Below, one piece after another: positions 24,762 to 32,968 of a stretch of DNA of 32,995 nucleotides. The position numbers were made by a program, and so were the translations under genes. This DNA is from Dehalococcoidia bacterium (GTDB lineage: Bacteria; Chloroflexota; Dehalococcoidia; Tepidiformales; Tepidiformaceae). The notes beneath the pieces were generated by a model, which did not search any database, had not been told where the DNA came from, and saw only the letters and a list, made by a program, of their open reading frames with translations. Each line of letters opens with the position of its first letter. Positions within the stretch are counted from its first letter, which is position 1. The stretch is from the NCBI GenBank assembly GCA_009839725.1, contig VXPF01000087.1:1-32995 (forward strand), written 5' to 3'.

Positions 24762-25277
24762 ATGTCATATCATTTCGGAGCAATGTTCGGAGGCGAGGGG
24801 GCAGCGGGAGGCCTGCGGGCGGGATTTGTTCTGCTTGTCGCACTGGGCGTGGTTGGCAGCGGTCTGGCACTGGCCTACGAACGCCACTGGCAGGGTCCCT
24901 GGCAACTGGCGCCGTGGGTAACGCTGGGCATCGTGCTCGTGGCCACGGCAGCCCTGATGGTTCGCCCAACGGGGGCGATGACATGGCTAGCGCGAACGGT
25001 AGCGGCCCTGGCCATCGTGAGCTCCGCCATCGGCGTGTGGCAACACATCGATGCGAACTACGCCACGGGCACGGCCGCGGAGCAAGACTCTCACGGCCAC
25101 CACGACCACTCCCACGGCAACGAGACGGATGCGAGCGGCCCGAGCATGGGAGACGTCATGAGCGGAGCCGCGGGACATGCGCCGATTCCCGCCGCGCTGG
25201 CGATCGCGCCGGCGGGGCTAGCGCTGGGCCTAGCGACGATCGGCCTCGGCGGCCGGCGCAGGCCGCCAGAGAGCTAG
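24762..25277 (+). CDS. Hypothetical membrane protein with His-rich loop
   Basis: The 171-residue protein has no recognised family. It has about four hydrophobic segments (near residues 20-39, 51-68, 73-93 and 142-162) and a loop with HGHHDHSHGN (His111, 113, 114, 116, 118) between the third and fourth. Such clusters bind Zn2+, Ni2+, Co2+ or Cu2+ in transporters and metal chaperones, so a metal role is inferred. ATG 24762 is used; ATG 24783, 9 nt after a TATCAT box, is an equally plausible leaderless start. It lies downstream of EamA beyond a hairpin and converges on the ABM gene (8 bp apart). Confidence 0.6.
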   Translation: MSYHFGAMFGGEGAAGGLRAGFVLLVALGVVGSGLALAYERHWQGPWQLAPWVTLGIVLVATAALMVRPTGAMTWLARTVAALAIVSSAIGVWQHIDANYATGTAAEQDSHGHHDHSHGNETDASGPSMGDVMSGAAGHAPIPAALAIAPAGLALGLATIGLGGRRRPPES

Positions 25278-25285
25278 CGCGAGCG

Positions 25286-25633
25286 TCAGCTGGCGGCGGT
25301 GAAGAAGTCGGCGCGGGGAGTGCCCGTGTCGTCGTAGACGGGCTCCTCGAGGTCGACGCGGAACTTGCTGATCTGGGAACCAGTAATGCCGTGACGGCCG
25401 AGGTGTGCGCCCATGTCTCGATAGGGCGCGTTCTCGAAGTGGAAGCGCAGGGAGGCTTCGTCGTCCCACAGCTCGTAGACCCAGATGCGCTCGGCGACGC
25501 GGGGGTCGGCGGTCCACTCGTAGTTGCGGCAACCCGGCTCCTCGAGGGCGGCGTCGATGTAGGCGCCGGCGGTGGCGAGGGCCTGGTCGCGCAGTTCGGG
25601 GTCAAGGTCGATGCTTCCGGCGATCACGATCAT
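25286..25633 (-). CDS. ABM-fold putative quinol monooxygenase
   Basis: The 115-residue antibiotic-biosynthesis-monooxygenase-domain protein shows IVIAGSIDLDPELRDQALATAGAYIDAALEEPGCRNYEW, then RIWVYELWDDEASLRFHFENAPYRDMG, the usual ferredoxin-like dimer pattern. Members include cofactor-free monooxygenases (ActVA-Orf6, YgiN) and haem-degrading relatives; the substrate here is unknown. The ATG has AGGAGG just upstream. It lies 38 bp downstream of the acyl-CoA synthetase on the same strand and is probably its operon partner. Confidence 0.85.
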   Translation of the reverse strand: MIVIAGSIDLDPELRDQALATAGAYIDAALEEPGCRNYEWTADPRVAERIWVYELWDDEASLRFHFENAPYRDMGAHLGRHGITGSQISKFRVDLEEPVYDDTGTPRADFFTAAS

Positions 25634-25671
25634 GGGTGCCTCCTGTGTGGCTGGTGGTTGGTGGCTGGTGA

Positions 25672-27264
25672 CTAATTGACGCGACGGCCGCCCGTCTCAG
25701 CCCAGTAGGGCTCGCGCAGCTCGAACTTCTTGAGCTTGCCGGTGGCCGTGCGGGGGAGCTCGGCGGCGAACTCGATCTGGCGGGGCACCTTGAAGTGCGC
25801 CATGTTGTCGCGGCAGAACTCGACGATCTCGTCGCTGGTGGCGTCCTCGCCCTGCTGGAGGACGATGACAGCGAGGGGCGTCTCGCCCCAGCGCTCGCTG
25901 GGAATACCGACAACGGCGGCTTCCAGCACCTTGGGATGACGGTAGAGGACGTCCTCGACCTCGATGGAGGAAATGTTCTCGCCGCCGGAGATGATGACGT
26001 CCTTGGCGCGGTCGACGATGTTGATGTAGCCGTCGGCATTCACGGTAGCGAGGTCGCCGGTATAGAAGTAGCCGTCGCGGACGACCTTGGCGGTCTCCTC
26101 GGGCTGGTTCCAGTAGCCCTTGAAGACCATGTTGCCGCGGGCCGCGACCTCGCCGATGGCGGTGTCGTCCCAGGGCACGTCGCGGCCGCCTTCGCCGACG
26201 ACCCGGAGCTGCACGCCGACGGAGGGGTGTCCGGCGCGGCCCTTGAGGCGGTAGAGGGCATCGCCCTCCGTGTTCACATGGGGCTTGGGCTCGGCGACGG
26301 TGAGGATGGGGGCGGTCTCGGTGAGGCCGTAGATCTGCATGAAGGTCCAGCCCCGCTCCTTCTCGAGCCGCTCGACGAAGGTGATGGGTGGCGGGGCGCC
26401 GGCGCAGACGAAGCGCGGGCTGGTCGCGATGTCGTACTCACCGGCGTCCTCGAAGTCGAGGATGCGGGCGAGCACGGCAGGTGCCATACAGGCGAAGGTG
26501 ACGCGCTCGTCCCGCATGAGGCTGTAGAGGAGGTCTGGCTCGGGGGCGCGGACGATGACGTGCTTCGCCCCCATCGCGGTGAGCGCATAGACGCCGCCCC
26601 AGCCGTTGCAGTGGAACATGGGCAGGGTCCACATCTCGACGTCGTCGTGGCTGATGCCGAGGTGGGCGATGAAGTGGTAGGCGTTGGCGTAGAAATTCCG
26701 GTGGGTGAGCATGACGCCCTTGGGGCGGGCGGTGGTGCCGGACGTGTAGTTGATGCTGACGAGGTCGTTCTCGTCGAGCTCCGGGTCGGGCGGCGGCGTT
26801 TCGGGCTGGCCGGCGACGAGCTCCTCCCAGTCCAGCCAGCCGTCGGGGGTGGGGGCGTCGCCGTAGCGGGCGACGATCCAGTGCTCGACATCGGGGAGAC
26901 CGTCGCGGATGGCGTCGAGGGCGTCGGTCAGATCGGAGTCGGCGATGATGACCTTGGCGCCGGAGTGGGAGAAGGCGTAGAGGAAGTCGTCGGAGACAAG
27001 GCGGTAGTTGAGGGGGACGAGGACGGCGCCGATGAGGGAGGTTCCGTAGAAGGATTCGAGGAAGTGGTGGCTGTTGGGGCTGAGGATGCCGACGCGGTCG
27101 CCCTTGCCCACGCCGAGGCTCGCCAGGCCGTGCGCGAGCTTGTAGCAGCGGCGTGCGTACTCGGCGTAGGTGAAGCGCTTGTCGCCATCGACGACGGCCT
27201 CTTTGGGGCCGTAGAGGCTCTCCGCGCGGAAGAGGAAATCGTTGACGACCATGGGGACTTCCAT
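25672..27264 (-). CDS. Acyl-CoA synthetase (AMP-forming)
   Basis: This 530-residue member of the ANL superfamily activates a carboxylic acid with ATP to an acyl-adenylate and then to the CoA thioester. The P-loop is NYTSGTTARPKGVMLTHRN; FMQIYGLTETAP is A5; YFYTGDLATVNADGYINIVDRAKDVIISGGENISSIEVEDVL covers A7-A8; and the catalytic Lys is in PRTATGKLKK. The layout is that of medium/long-chain FadD-like enzymes; the chain specificity is not readable. ATG 27264 has GGAG 7 nt upstream; ATG 27252 is an in-frame alternative. It is divergent from a P450 across a palindrome, hinting at shared control in fatty-acid or terpenoid-acid metabolism. Confidence 0.93.
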   Translation of the reverse strand: MEVPMVVNDFLFRAESLYGPKEAVVDGDKRFTYAEYARRCYKLAHGLASLGVGKGDRVGILSPNSHHFLESFYGTSLIGAVLVPLNYRLVSDDFLYAFSHSGAKVIIADSDLTDALDAIRDGLPDVEHWIVARYGDAPTPDGWLDWEELVAGQPETPPPDPELDENDLVSINYTSGTTARPKGVMLTHRNFYANAYHFIAHLGISHDDVEMWTLPMFHCNGWGGVYALTAMGAKHVIVRAPEPDLLYSLMRDERVTFACMAPAVLARILDFEDAGEYDIATSPRFVCAGAPPPITFVERLEKERGWTFMQIYGLTETAPILTVAEPKPHVNTEGDALYRLKGRAGHPSVGVQLRVVGEGGRDVPWDDTAIGEVAARGNMVFKGYWNQPEETAKVVRDGYFYTGDLATVNADGYINIVDRAKDVIISGGENISSIEVEDVLYRHPKVLEAAVVGIPSERWGETPLAVIVLQQGEDATSDEIVEFCRDNMAHFKVPRQIEFAAELPRTATGKLKKFELREPYWAETGGRRVN

Positions 27265-27298
27265 GCCGCTGCTCCGGGCGCCATGCGGGCGTGGCGGC

Positions 27299-27324
27299 AT
27301 GCTACCCGCCCGTCGGTACGGGCG
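27299..27324. promoter_or_regulatory. Palindromic operator overlapping the acyl-CoA synthetase promoter
   Basis: CGCCCGT (27307-27313) and ACGGGCG (27318-27324) form a perfect inverted repeat with a 4-nt spacer. Minus-strand TAGCAT (27299-27304) is the likely -10 of the synthetase operon, so the palindrome occupies the spacer upstream of it. The size and symmetry fit a dimeric repressor site (for example TetR-type). It lies between the divergent synthetase and P450 genes. Confidence 0.45.
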
Positions 27325-27361
27325 AAACCGGAGCGTAAAGGGGCAGAGCAGCGCCGTTCGG

Positions 27362-27367
27362 TAGACT
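27362..27367 (+). promoter_or_regulatory. Putative -10 box (TAGACT) for the P450 gene
   Basis: TAGACT lies 35 nt before ATG 27403, which has GAGGAG at 27389-27394. This gives a conventional leader of about 28 nt. Confidence 0.35.
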
Positions 27368-27402
27368 CCACAGCCTGCGACATTCCGCGAGGAGCGAGCC
27401 GC

Positions 27403-28575
27403 ATGACCGCACCAACCGCGACCCCCACCACCTTGATGACACCGGAGTGCAACGCCAATCCGTACCCCGAGTACGCCCGCCTGCGGGCGCAGTCGCCCGT
27501 TCGCATCGGGCCGGAGAACGAGGGGCTGTGGGCGCTGCTTCGCTACGAGGACGTCTACGGCGCGCTGCAGGACCACGCGACGTTCTCGTCGCAGCGGCAG
27601 ACGCGGCAGACCTCGGAGAGCGGGATGCGGCTGGTGCTGCTGAACGACGATCCGCCGCGGCACACGCGCTTCCGGCGGCTGGTGAACAAGGCGTTCACGC
27701 CGCGGCGCATCCGCGAGCTGGAGCCCTGGCTGGAGTCGGTGGTGGAGGAGTTGCTGCGGGACGTGGATGGGGGCGAATTGGAGGTGGTGGAGAACTACAC
27801 GATGCCGCTGCCGGTGATGGCGATCGCGGAGCTGCTGGGGATTCCCCGCGAGGAGTACCAGACCTTCAAGGAGTGGACGGACATCTCCCTGGGTATCCAC
27901 GCGCCCACAATGGACGACCGAAAGCGGGCCACGCAGGAAATGATGGCGTACTTCGGGCAGATGGCGGCGGCGAGGCGGAAGCACGGGGCGGAGGATCTGA
28001 TCACGGCGCTGGTGGAGGCGGAGATCGAGGGCGAGGCGCTGGAGGACTGGGAGGTGCTCGGCTTCTGCATGCTGCTGCTGATCGCGGGGAACGAGACGAC
28101 GACGAACCTGATGGGCAACACGATCGCCTTCCTCTCGACGCGGCCCAACCTGTGGGCGCGGCTGCGCGAGGACCGCTCGCTTGTCCCCCAGCTGATCGAG
28201 GAGATGCTGCGCTACGAGAGTCCCGTGCAGGTGCTCTTCCGCGTCACGACGCGGGACGTGGAGATGAACGGCGTGACCATCCCCGCGGACGAGCGCGTGG
28301 GAGTCTTCTACGGTGCGGCCAATCGCGATCCGGAGGAGTGGGACGACCCGGATGAGTTCGAGATAGAGCGGGACCTGCACGCGCACGTCGGCTTCGGGCA
28401 CGGGACGCACTACTGCCTCGGTTCCCCGCTGGCGCGGGCGGAAGCGCGGATCACGCTGAACACGTGGCTGGATCGGTTCGCCGCGATCGAACCGGCGGCG
28501 CCGCCCGTCCGGCAGACGGGCACAGGCGTCGTGCTGGGCTACAACTCGCTGCCGGTGGCACTTACCGGAGCATGA
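27403..28575 (+). CDS. Cytochrome P450
   Basis: This 390-residue soluble bacterial P450 has all hallmarks: NDDPPRHTRFRRLVNKAFTPRR in the C-helix region, the I-helix oxygen-activation motif AGNETT (residues 228-233), ExxR Glu267/Arg270, and the haem loop FGHGTHYCLG with thiolate Cys338. It resembles class I (CYP107/CYP125/CYP142-like) enzymes that hydroxylate hydrophobic substrates with ferredoxin and reductase partners, none of which are here. The substrate is unknown; the divergent acyl-CoA synthetase suggests a fatty or isoprenoid acid. ATG 27403 is fixed by GAGGAG. It is full length. Confidence 0.95.
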   Translation: MTAPTATPTTLMTPECNANPYPEYARLRAQSPVRIGPENEGLWALLRYEDVYGALQDHATFSSQRQTRQTSESGMRLVLLNDDPPRHTRFRRLVNKAFTPRRIRELEPWLESVVEELLRDVDGGELEVVENYTMPLPVMAIAELLGIPREEYQTFKEWTDISLGIHAPTMDDRKRATQEMMAYFGQMAAARRKHGAEDLITALVEAEIEGEALEDWEVLGFCMLLLIAGNETTTNLMGNTIAFLSTRPNLWARLREDRSLVPQLIEEMLRYESPVQVLFRVTTRDVEMNGVTIPADERVGVFYGAANRDPEEWDDPDEFEIERDLHAHVGFGHGTHYCLGSPLARAEARITLNTWLDRFAAIEPAAPPVRQTGTGVVLGYNSLPVALTGA

Positions 28576-28608
28576 ACAGCCCGCAGCGACGCGATCGTTG
28601 CGAGGGGG

Positions 28609-28614
28609 TACGAT
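28609..28614 (+). promoter_or_regulatory. Putative leaderless -10 box (TACGAT) for the ABC operon
   Basis: TACGAT is followed by 7 nt and GTG 28622. It rules out the upstream TTG 28598, which precedes the box. Confidence 0.5.
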
Positions 28615-28621
28615 AGCCGTC

Positions 28622-29545
28622 GTGCCCCTCATCGAGACACGCGCCCTGACGAAGCAGTACCCAGGCGTGATGGCGTTGAACGCCCTCGACATCAGCGTGG
28701 AGCCGGGCGTGATCGGGCTCGTCGGGGCGAACGGGGCGGGCAAGAGCACGCTGATTAAGATTCTGCTGGGCCTTCTGCCCCCAACACGCGGCACGGCCAG
28801 CGTGCTGGACATGGACGTACGGACCGAGGGGCGTGCCATCCGGGACCTGGTGGGCTACATGCCCGAGCATGACTGCCTCCCGCCCGACCTCTCGGCCACG
28901 GAGTTCGTCGCTCATCTGGCGCAGGTGAGCGGGCTTCCTCGCGTGGCGGCCCGGGAGCGGACGGCGGAGACCCTGCGGCACGTCGGCCTCTACGAGGAAC
29001 GGTACCGCGAGATGGGCGGGTACTCGACAGGCATGAAGCAGCGCGTGAAGCTGGCGCAGGCGCTCGTCCATGACCCCCAGCTCATCTTCCTGGACGAGCC
29101 CACCAACGGCCTCGACCCGGCAGGCCGCGACGAGATGCTCGACCTGGTGAAGCGCACAGGGCGGGAGTTCGGGATCGCGGTGCTCATGTCGTCGCACCTG
29201 CTGGGGGAGATCGAGCGGGTATGCGACTCGCTCGTCGTGATCGACGGGGGCAAGCTGGTGCGGTCCGGGGAGGTGGCCGAGTTCACGGCCACGCTGGGAT
29301 CGCTGGAGGTGGAGGTGGAGGGCGATGCGGCGGCGCTGGCGGCGGCGCTCATCGAGCGCGGCTTCGAGGCGAGGGGCGAGGGCTTCGTCGCGCACGTGGG
29401 GTTAAACGGGGACGACCCCTATGACGCGATTCGGGACTGCATCGTGGCCATGGAGATGGGCCTCGTGCGGCTGGAGCAGCGCCGGCAATCACTGGAGGAC
29501 ATCTTCCGGCCGGAGTCGGCAGAGGCGGTGAGGGAACGTGTCTGA
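28622..29545 (+). CDS. ABC transporter ATP-binding protein (first)
   Basis: The 307-residue ATPase has Walker A GANGAGKS (residues 35-42), Q-loop region LVGYMPEHDCLPPDLSATEF, signature YSTGMKQRVKLAQAL, Walker B LIFLDEPTNGLDP and switch His in MSSHLL. The C-terminal ~90 residues are an extra domain seen in ABC-2 exporter ATPases. The GTG start follows a TACGAT box by 7 nt. It opens a four-gene operon in which every junction overlaps; the next start lies 8 nt inside its 3' end. It likely energises the permease encoded next. Confidence 0.92.
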   Translation: MPLIETRALTKQYPGVMALNALDISVEPGVIGLVGANGAGKSTLIKILLGLLPPTRGTASVLDMDVRTEGRAIRDLVGYMPEHDCLPPDLSATEFVAHLAQVSGLPRVAARERTAETLRHVGLYEERYREMGGYSTGMKQRVKLAQALVHDPQLIFLDEPTNGLDPAGRDEMLDLVKRTGREFGIAVLMSSHLLGEIERVCDSLVVIDGGKLVRSGEVAEFTATLGSLEVEVEGDAAALAAALIERGFEARGEGFVAHVGLNGDDPYDAIRDCIVAMEMGLVRLEQRRQSLEDIFRPESAEAVRERV

Positions 29546-30419
29546 GCGGGCCGCCGGCAGCATCTTCGACCTCGGCTACCGGCGCTACGAGGGGCGGAGG
29601 CTGGGACGGCGCGATGCCGTGCTCGCGCTGTATGTGCATGGCCTGCGGGCGTCGTTCGGGCTGGGGCGGCGCACGCGCAGCAAGATCTTTCCGATCGGGC
29701 TGGCGATCGTGGCGGCGGTGCCGGCGGTCGTTCAGATCATGATCGCCTCGCTGGGGGCCGAGGGACTCGATATCTTCCGCGCGGAGGACTACTACTTCTA
29801 CATCGAGATCATCCTCGTGCTGTTCGTGGCGGTGATTGCGCCGGAGCTGCTGGGACGAGACGAGCGCCACGCGACGCTGTCGCTCTACTTCTCCCGGGGC
29901 CTGAGTCGATCGGAGTACGCATGGGCGCGCTACGGGGCAATGGCGACGGCCCTGCTGGCCCTGACCCTTCTGCCGCAGGCGATCATGTTCCTGGGGAACG
30001 CGCTCGTTGGGGACAGCTTCACGGGGTACTTCAAGGACGAATGGAGGCAGATCGGGCCGATCGTCGCGGCTGGAGTTCTCATCTCCCTGTTCCTGGCCTC
30101 CATCGGCCTGATCATCGCGGCACAGACGCCGCGGCGGGCATTCGCAACGGTCGGGATCCTGGCGCCATTCCTGCTGCTCACGTTCATCTCCAGCGCGCTG
30201 GTCTCCAACATCGACAACATCGTTGGGCGGCTGGGCATCTTCCTGAACCCGCTCGCCGTGATGGACGGATTCACGCGCTGGCTGTTCAACGCGGAGAGCG
30301 ACGGCGGACCACTCATGGAGGCGGCCTTCGCGGGAGGCTGGTATTTCGCCTTCGCGCTGGCGCTGGCAACCATTGCGGTGGCGCTGTTGCTGCGCCACTA
30401 CCAGAGGCGCAGCCTGTGA
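29538..30419 (+). CDS. ABC-2-type transporter permease (first)
   Basis: The 293-residue protein has about six hydrophobic segments: an N-terminal cytosolic region (FDLGYRRYEGRRLGRRDAV), a first segment IFPIGLAIVAAVPAVVQIMIA, an ELLGRDERHATLSLYFSRGLSRSEYAWARYGAM coupling-helix stretch typical of ABC-2 permeases, and further segments to the C-terminus. The GTG start overlaps the upstream ATPase gene by 8 nt, and its TGA overlaps the next ATPase GTG (GTGA). Exported substrate is unknown. Confidence 0.82.
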   Translation: MSERAAGSIFDLGYRRYEGRRLGRRDAVLALYVHGLRASFGLGRRTRSKIFPIGLAIVAAVPAVVQIMIASLGAEGLDIFRAEDYYFYIEIILVLFVAVIAPELLGRDERHATLSLYFSRGLSRSEYAWARYGAMATALLALTLLPQAIMFLGNALVGDSFTGYFKDEWRQIGPIVAAGVLISLFLASIGLIIAAQTPRRAFATVGILAPFLLLTFISSALVSNIDNIVGRLGIFLNPLAVMDGFTRWLFNAESDGGPLMEAAFAGGWYFAFALALATIAVALLLRHYQRRSL

Positions 30420-31351
30420 GCGCGGAGGGGACGGCTCCCGAGGCGGCGGTGGAGGTGCTCGATGTCTCCCGATGGTACGGGAACGTGGTGGCGGTGAACG
30501 GCATCTCGTTCGCGCTGGGGCCGGGAATCACGGGGTTGCTGGGGCCGAACGGGGCGGGCAAGACGACGCTCCTGAACATGATCGCCGGGTTCCTGAAGCC
30601 CTCGGCGGGCGAGGTACGGGTACTGGGGGCGCCGTCCTTCGGCACCCCCGAGATGTACCGGCGCGTCGCGCTCGTGCCGGAAAGGGAAGCGACCTACGAG
30701 TTCCTGACGGGCTACCAGTTCGTGCTGCTCGGCGCGCGGATGCACGAGCTTCCCGACCCCGAGGAGGCAGCCCTGCAGGCGCTCCGCATGGTGGAGATGA
30801 CGGAGGCTGCGGACCGGGCCACGGGTGGCTACTCGAAGGGCATGAAGCAACGCATCAAGGTAGCGGCGGCGCTCGTGCACGACCCGGACGTCCTGCTGCT
30901 GGACGAACCCTTCAACGGCATGGACCCCCGCCAGCGGCTTCAGATGATGGAGTTGCTGCAACGCATGGCGGAAGCGGGAAGGACGGTCCTTTTCTCCTCG
31001 CACATCCTGGAGGAGGTGGAGCGGCTGGGGGACAACGTGCTCGTGGTGGTGGCAGGCAGGCTGGCGGCGGCCGGCGACTTCCGCGCCCTCCGCAACATGA
31101 TGACCGACCGGCCGCACAGCTACACCATCCGGTCGAGCGACAATCGCACGCTGGCGACGACGCTTATGGCCGAGGAGAGCGTTTTCGGCATCGAGCTTAC
31201 GGACGGCAAGCTCGTCGTCCGCACGAACGAGCTGGGGGCGTTCGTCCAGGCGGCGCCGCGGGCTGCGCAGGCGGTGGGGGTCTCACTCTTGGAAGTGCGC
31301 CCCGAGGACGAGTCACTCGAGAGCGTCTTCGAGTACTTGGTGTCGCGATGA
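30416..31351 (+). CDS. ABC transporter ATP-binding protein (second)
   Basis: The 311-residue ATPase has Walker A GPNGAGKT (residues 43-50), Q-loop region VALVPEREATYEFLTGYQFV, signature YSKGMKQRIKVAAAL, Walker B VLLLDEPFNGMDP and switch His in FSSHIL, followed by a C-terminal ABC-2-type extension. It is clearly paralogous to the first ATPase of the operon. The GTG lies in a 4-nt overlap with the first permease, and its TGA overlaps the second permease ATG (ATGA). Two ATPases and two permeases could form one heteromeric exporter or two related ones. Confidence 0.92.
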   Translation: MSAEGTAPEAAVEVLDVSRWYGNVVAVNGISFALGPGITGLLGPNGAGKTTLLNMIAGFLKPSAGEVRVLGAPSFGTPEMYRRVALVPEREATYEFLTGYQFVLLGARMHELPDPEEAALQALRMVEMTEAADRATGGYSKGMKQRIKVAAALVHDPDVLLLDEPFNGMDPRQRLQMMELLQRMAEAGRTVLFSSHILEEVERLGDNVLVVVAGRLAAAGDFRALRNMMTDRPHSYTIRSSDNRTLATTLMAEESVFGIELTDGKLVVRTNELGAFVQAAPRAAQAVGVSLLEVRPEDESLESVFEYLVSR

Positions 31352-32085
31352 TCTGGCTCGTCCTGACCCTCACGCTGCGACAGCTCCTGGGGCAGAGGCG
31401 CACCCTGTTTCTGGCAGCTGTCGCCGTGTTGCCGCTTGTCGCGGCGATCATCTACCAGGCATCAGGAGGGGAAGGGGACGCCGGGGAGTTCACCGCGCAA
31501 GTCGTGCTCTACGGCCTGATCGTGACAGCACTGCTGCCGTTGACGGCCGTTCTCCTCTCGACTGCCGCCATCGGCAGCGAGATCGAGGACGGGACCATCG
31601 TCTACCTGCTTTCGAAGCCGGTCGAGCGCTGGCGCATCCTTGCGGGGAAGCTGCTGGCAGCCTGGGGAGCGACGACGGTGATCGTGCTGGCGAGCGCGCT
31701 CGTGGGGAGCGTGGTGGCGTTGGTGGGAGAGGACGACTGGAGCATCCTCGGGGGCTTCCTGATCGCGCTGGCGGCGGGGTCCCTGGCCTATTCGTCGCTC
31801 TTCGTGATGCTGAGCCTGTTCACCTCGCGGGCGTTGCTGGCGGGAATCGCGTACGCATTCATCTGGGAGGGCGTGATCACGAATTTCGCACCTGGCGTAC
31901 AGCGTTTCAGCATCCGGGAGTACACGGCATCGATCGCGGAGGCCGCCGGGGACATTAGTCCCTGGGTGTTCGAGGCGGAGCTGGGCCTCACCTACTCGGT
32001 GATCCTGGTGGTGGTCGTGACGGCGGTGGCGGCGGGGCTGGCAGTGGTGCGGCTGGCGCGCTTCGAGCTGAGCGGAGTGGAGTAG
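31348..32085 (+). CDS. ABC-2-type transporter permease (second)
   Basis: The 245-residue protein has about six membrane segments: LFLAAVAVLPLVAAIIYQA first, then AQVVLYGLIVTALLPLTAVLLSTAAIGSEIEDGTIVYLLSKPVERWRILAGK, the ABC-2 hallmark where a cytosolic coupling stretch (SEIEDGTIVYLLSKP) follows segment 2. The ATG overlaps the preceding ATPase stop by 4 nt. It ends the operon and converges on the PAC2 gene 4 bp away. Substrate unknown. Confidence 0.87.
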   Translation: MIWLVLTLTLRQLLGQRRTLFLAAVAVLPLVAAIIYQASGGEGDAGEFTAQVVLYGLIVTALLPLTAVLLSTAAIGSEIEDGTIVYLLSKPVERWRILAGKLLAAWGATTVIVLASALVGSVVALVGEDDWSILGGFLIALAAGSLAYSSLFVMLSLFTSRALLAGIAYAFIWEGVITNFAPGVQRFSIREYTASIAEAAGDISPWVFEAELGLTYSVILVVVVTAVAAGLAVVRLARFELSGVE

Positions 32086-32089
32086 GGCG

Positions 32090-32956
32090 TCAGGAGCCGT
32101 TGCCGCGAAGCAGATCCTCGACATCGCGGAGGACATCGTCGGCCGAGAGCTCGGTGTCGGGCTCGATGAAGGCGGCGTCGCCCTCCTGGTACTGCTCCTC
32201 GAGGGCGCGCACGTACTGGACGATCTGATCGTCGCCGCTTGACGCTTCTTCCACTCGCTCGAGGAAGGCCCCGCTCTCCCGCTCGAGGTCGCCGAGCGGC
32301 AGGTCGTACTCCAGCATCGGCTGCAGGGCGCGGAGGAGGGCGACGGTGGCCGGGGGATTCTCGTCGACGCTGAGGTAGTGGGGCACGGAGGCGGCGACGC
32401 TAACGAGCGGCAGGCCATGCTTGCGCATGGCGTCGTGGAGCACGCCGATGATGCCGGTGGGGCCCTGGTAGCGGGATGGTCCCAGCCCGAAGCGGCGGGC
32501 GAGGGCGGCATCGGCGGCGGAGCCGCTCACGGGGATGGGGCGAGTGTGGGGCGTGGCCGCGGGGCGGGCGACGAGCGTACAGACGAGCGACGGCTCGAGG
32601 GCCGCGATCGCGCTCGCGAGGCGGGAGGCGAAGGGCTCCCAGCGCAGGTTCGGCTCCGTGCCGGTGACAGTCACGAGGTCGTGGGGGGCGCCGGCGAGGC
32701 GGGAGGCCCAGGCCTCGTTTGTGGGCCAGGTGATCTCGCGCAGGCCGCCTTCGACCAGCCGCACCTCAGGGCGCGTCTCGGTGAAGACGAAGTACTCCTC
32801 GGGATCGACGCTGATGAAACGCTCCGCGTTCGTGGTCTCGATGAGGTGACGGGCGGCGTCGGTGGTGACCGTGCCGGTGTCGCTCCAACCGGTGAAGGCC
32901 ATGACGACCACGGGGGACCGCAGCCCTTCGACCGGCGAGACCTCGAATCCGTCCAC
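32090..32956 (-). CDS. PAC2-family protein
   Basis: The 288-residue protein has the PAC2 fold signature: VVMAFTGWSDTGTVTTDAARHLIETT near the N-terminus, WPTNEAWASR, and a C-terminal GIIGVLHDAMRKHGLPLVSVAASVPHYLSVDENPPATVALLRALQ. It then has an acidic helical tail. In eukaryotes and archaea the PAC2 fold assembles proteasomes; bacterial members (actinobacterial Rv2125-like) have no settled role. No proteasome genes are in the window. The GTG start follows a minus-strand TACGAT box by 6 nt. Confidence 0.87.
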   Translation of the reverse strand: MDGFEVSPVEGLRSPVVVMAFTGWSDTGTVTTDAARHLIETTNAERFISVDPEEYFVFTETRPEVRLVEGGLREITWPTNEAWASRLAGAPHDLVTVTGTEPNLRWEPFASRLASAIAALEPSLVCTLVARPAATPHTRPIPVSGSAADAALARRFGLGPSRYQGPTGIIGVLHDAMRKHGLPLVSVAASVPHYLSVDENPPATVALLRALQPMLEYDLPLGDLERESGAFLERVEEASSGDDQIVQYVRALEEQYQEGDAAFIEPDTELSADDVLRDVEDLLRGNGS

Positions 32957-32962
32957 GGAGCT

Positions 32963-32968
32963 ATCGTA
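32963..32968 (-). promoter_or_regulatory. Putative leaderless -10 box (TACGAT) for the PAC2 gene
   Basis: On the minus strand TACGAT is followed by 6 nt and GTG 32956. The same hexamer precedes the first ABC gene at 28609 with a 7-nt gap. Confidence 0.5.

Noticed and set aside
25795-27402. Long upstream extension of the P450 frame
   Set aside because: It is antisense to the acyl-CoA synthetase. The P450 start at 27403 has a good Shine-Dalgarno and the family N-terminus.
27265-28839. Upstream extension of the acyl-CoA synthetase frame on the minus strand
   Set aside because: It runs antisense through the P450 and has Arg/His-rich shadow composition. ATG 27264 gives the family length.
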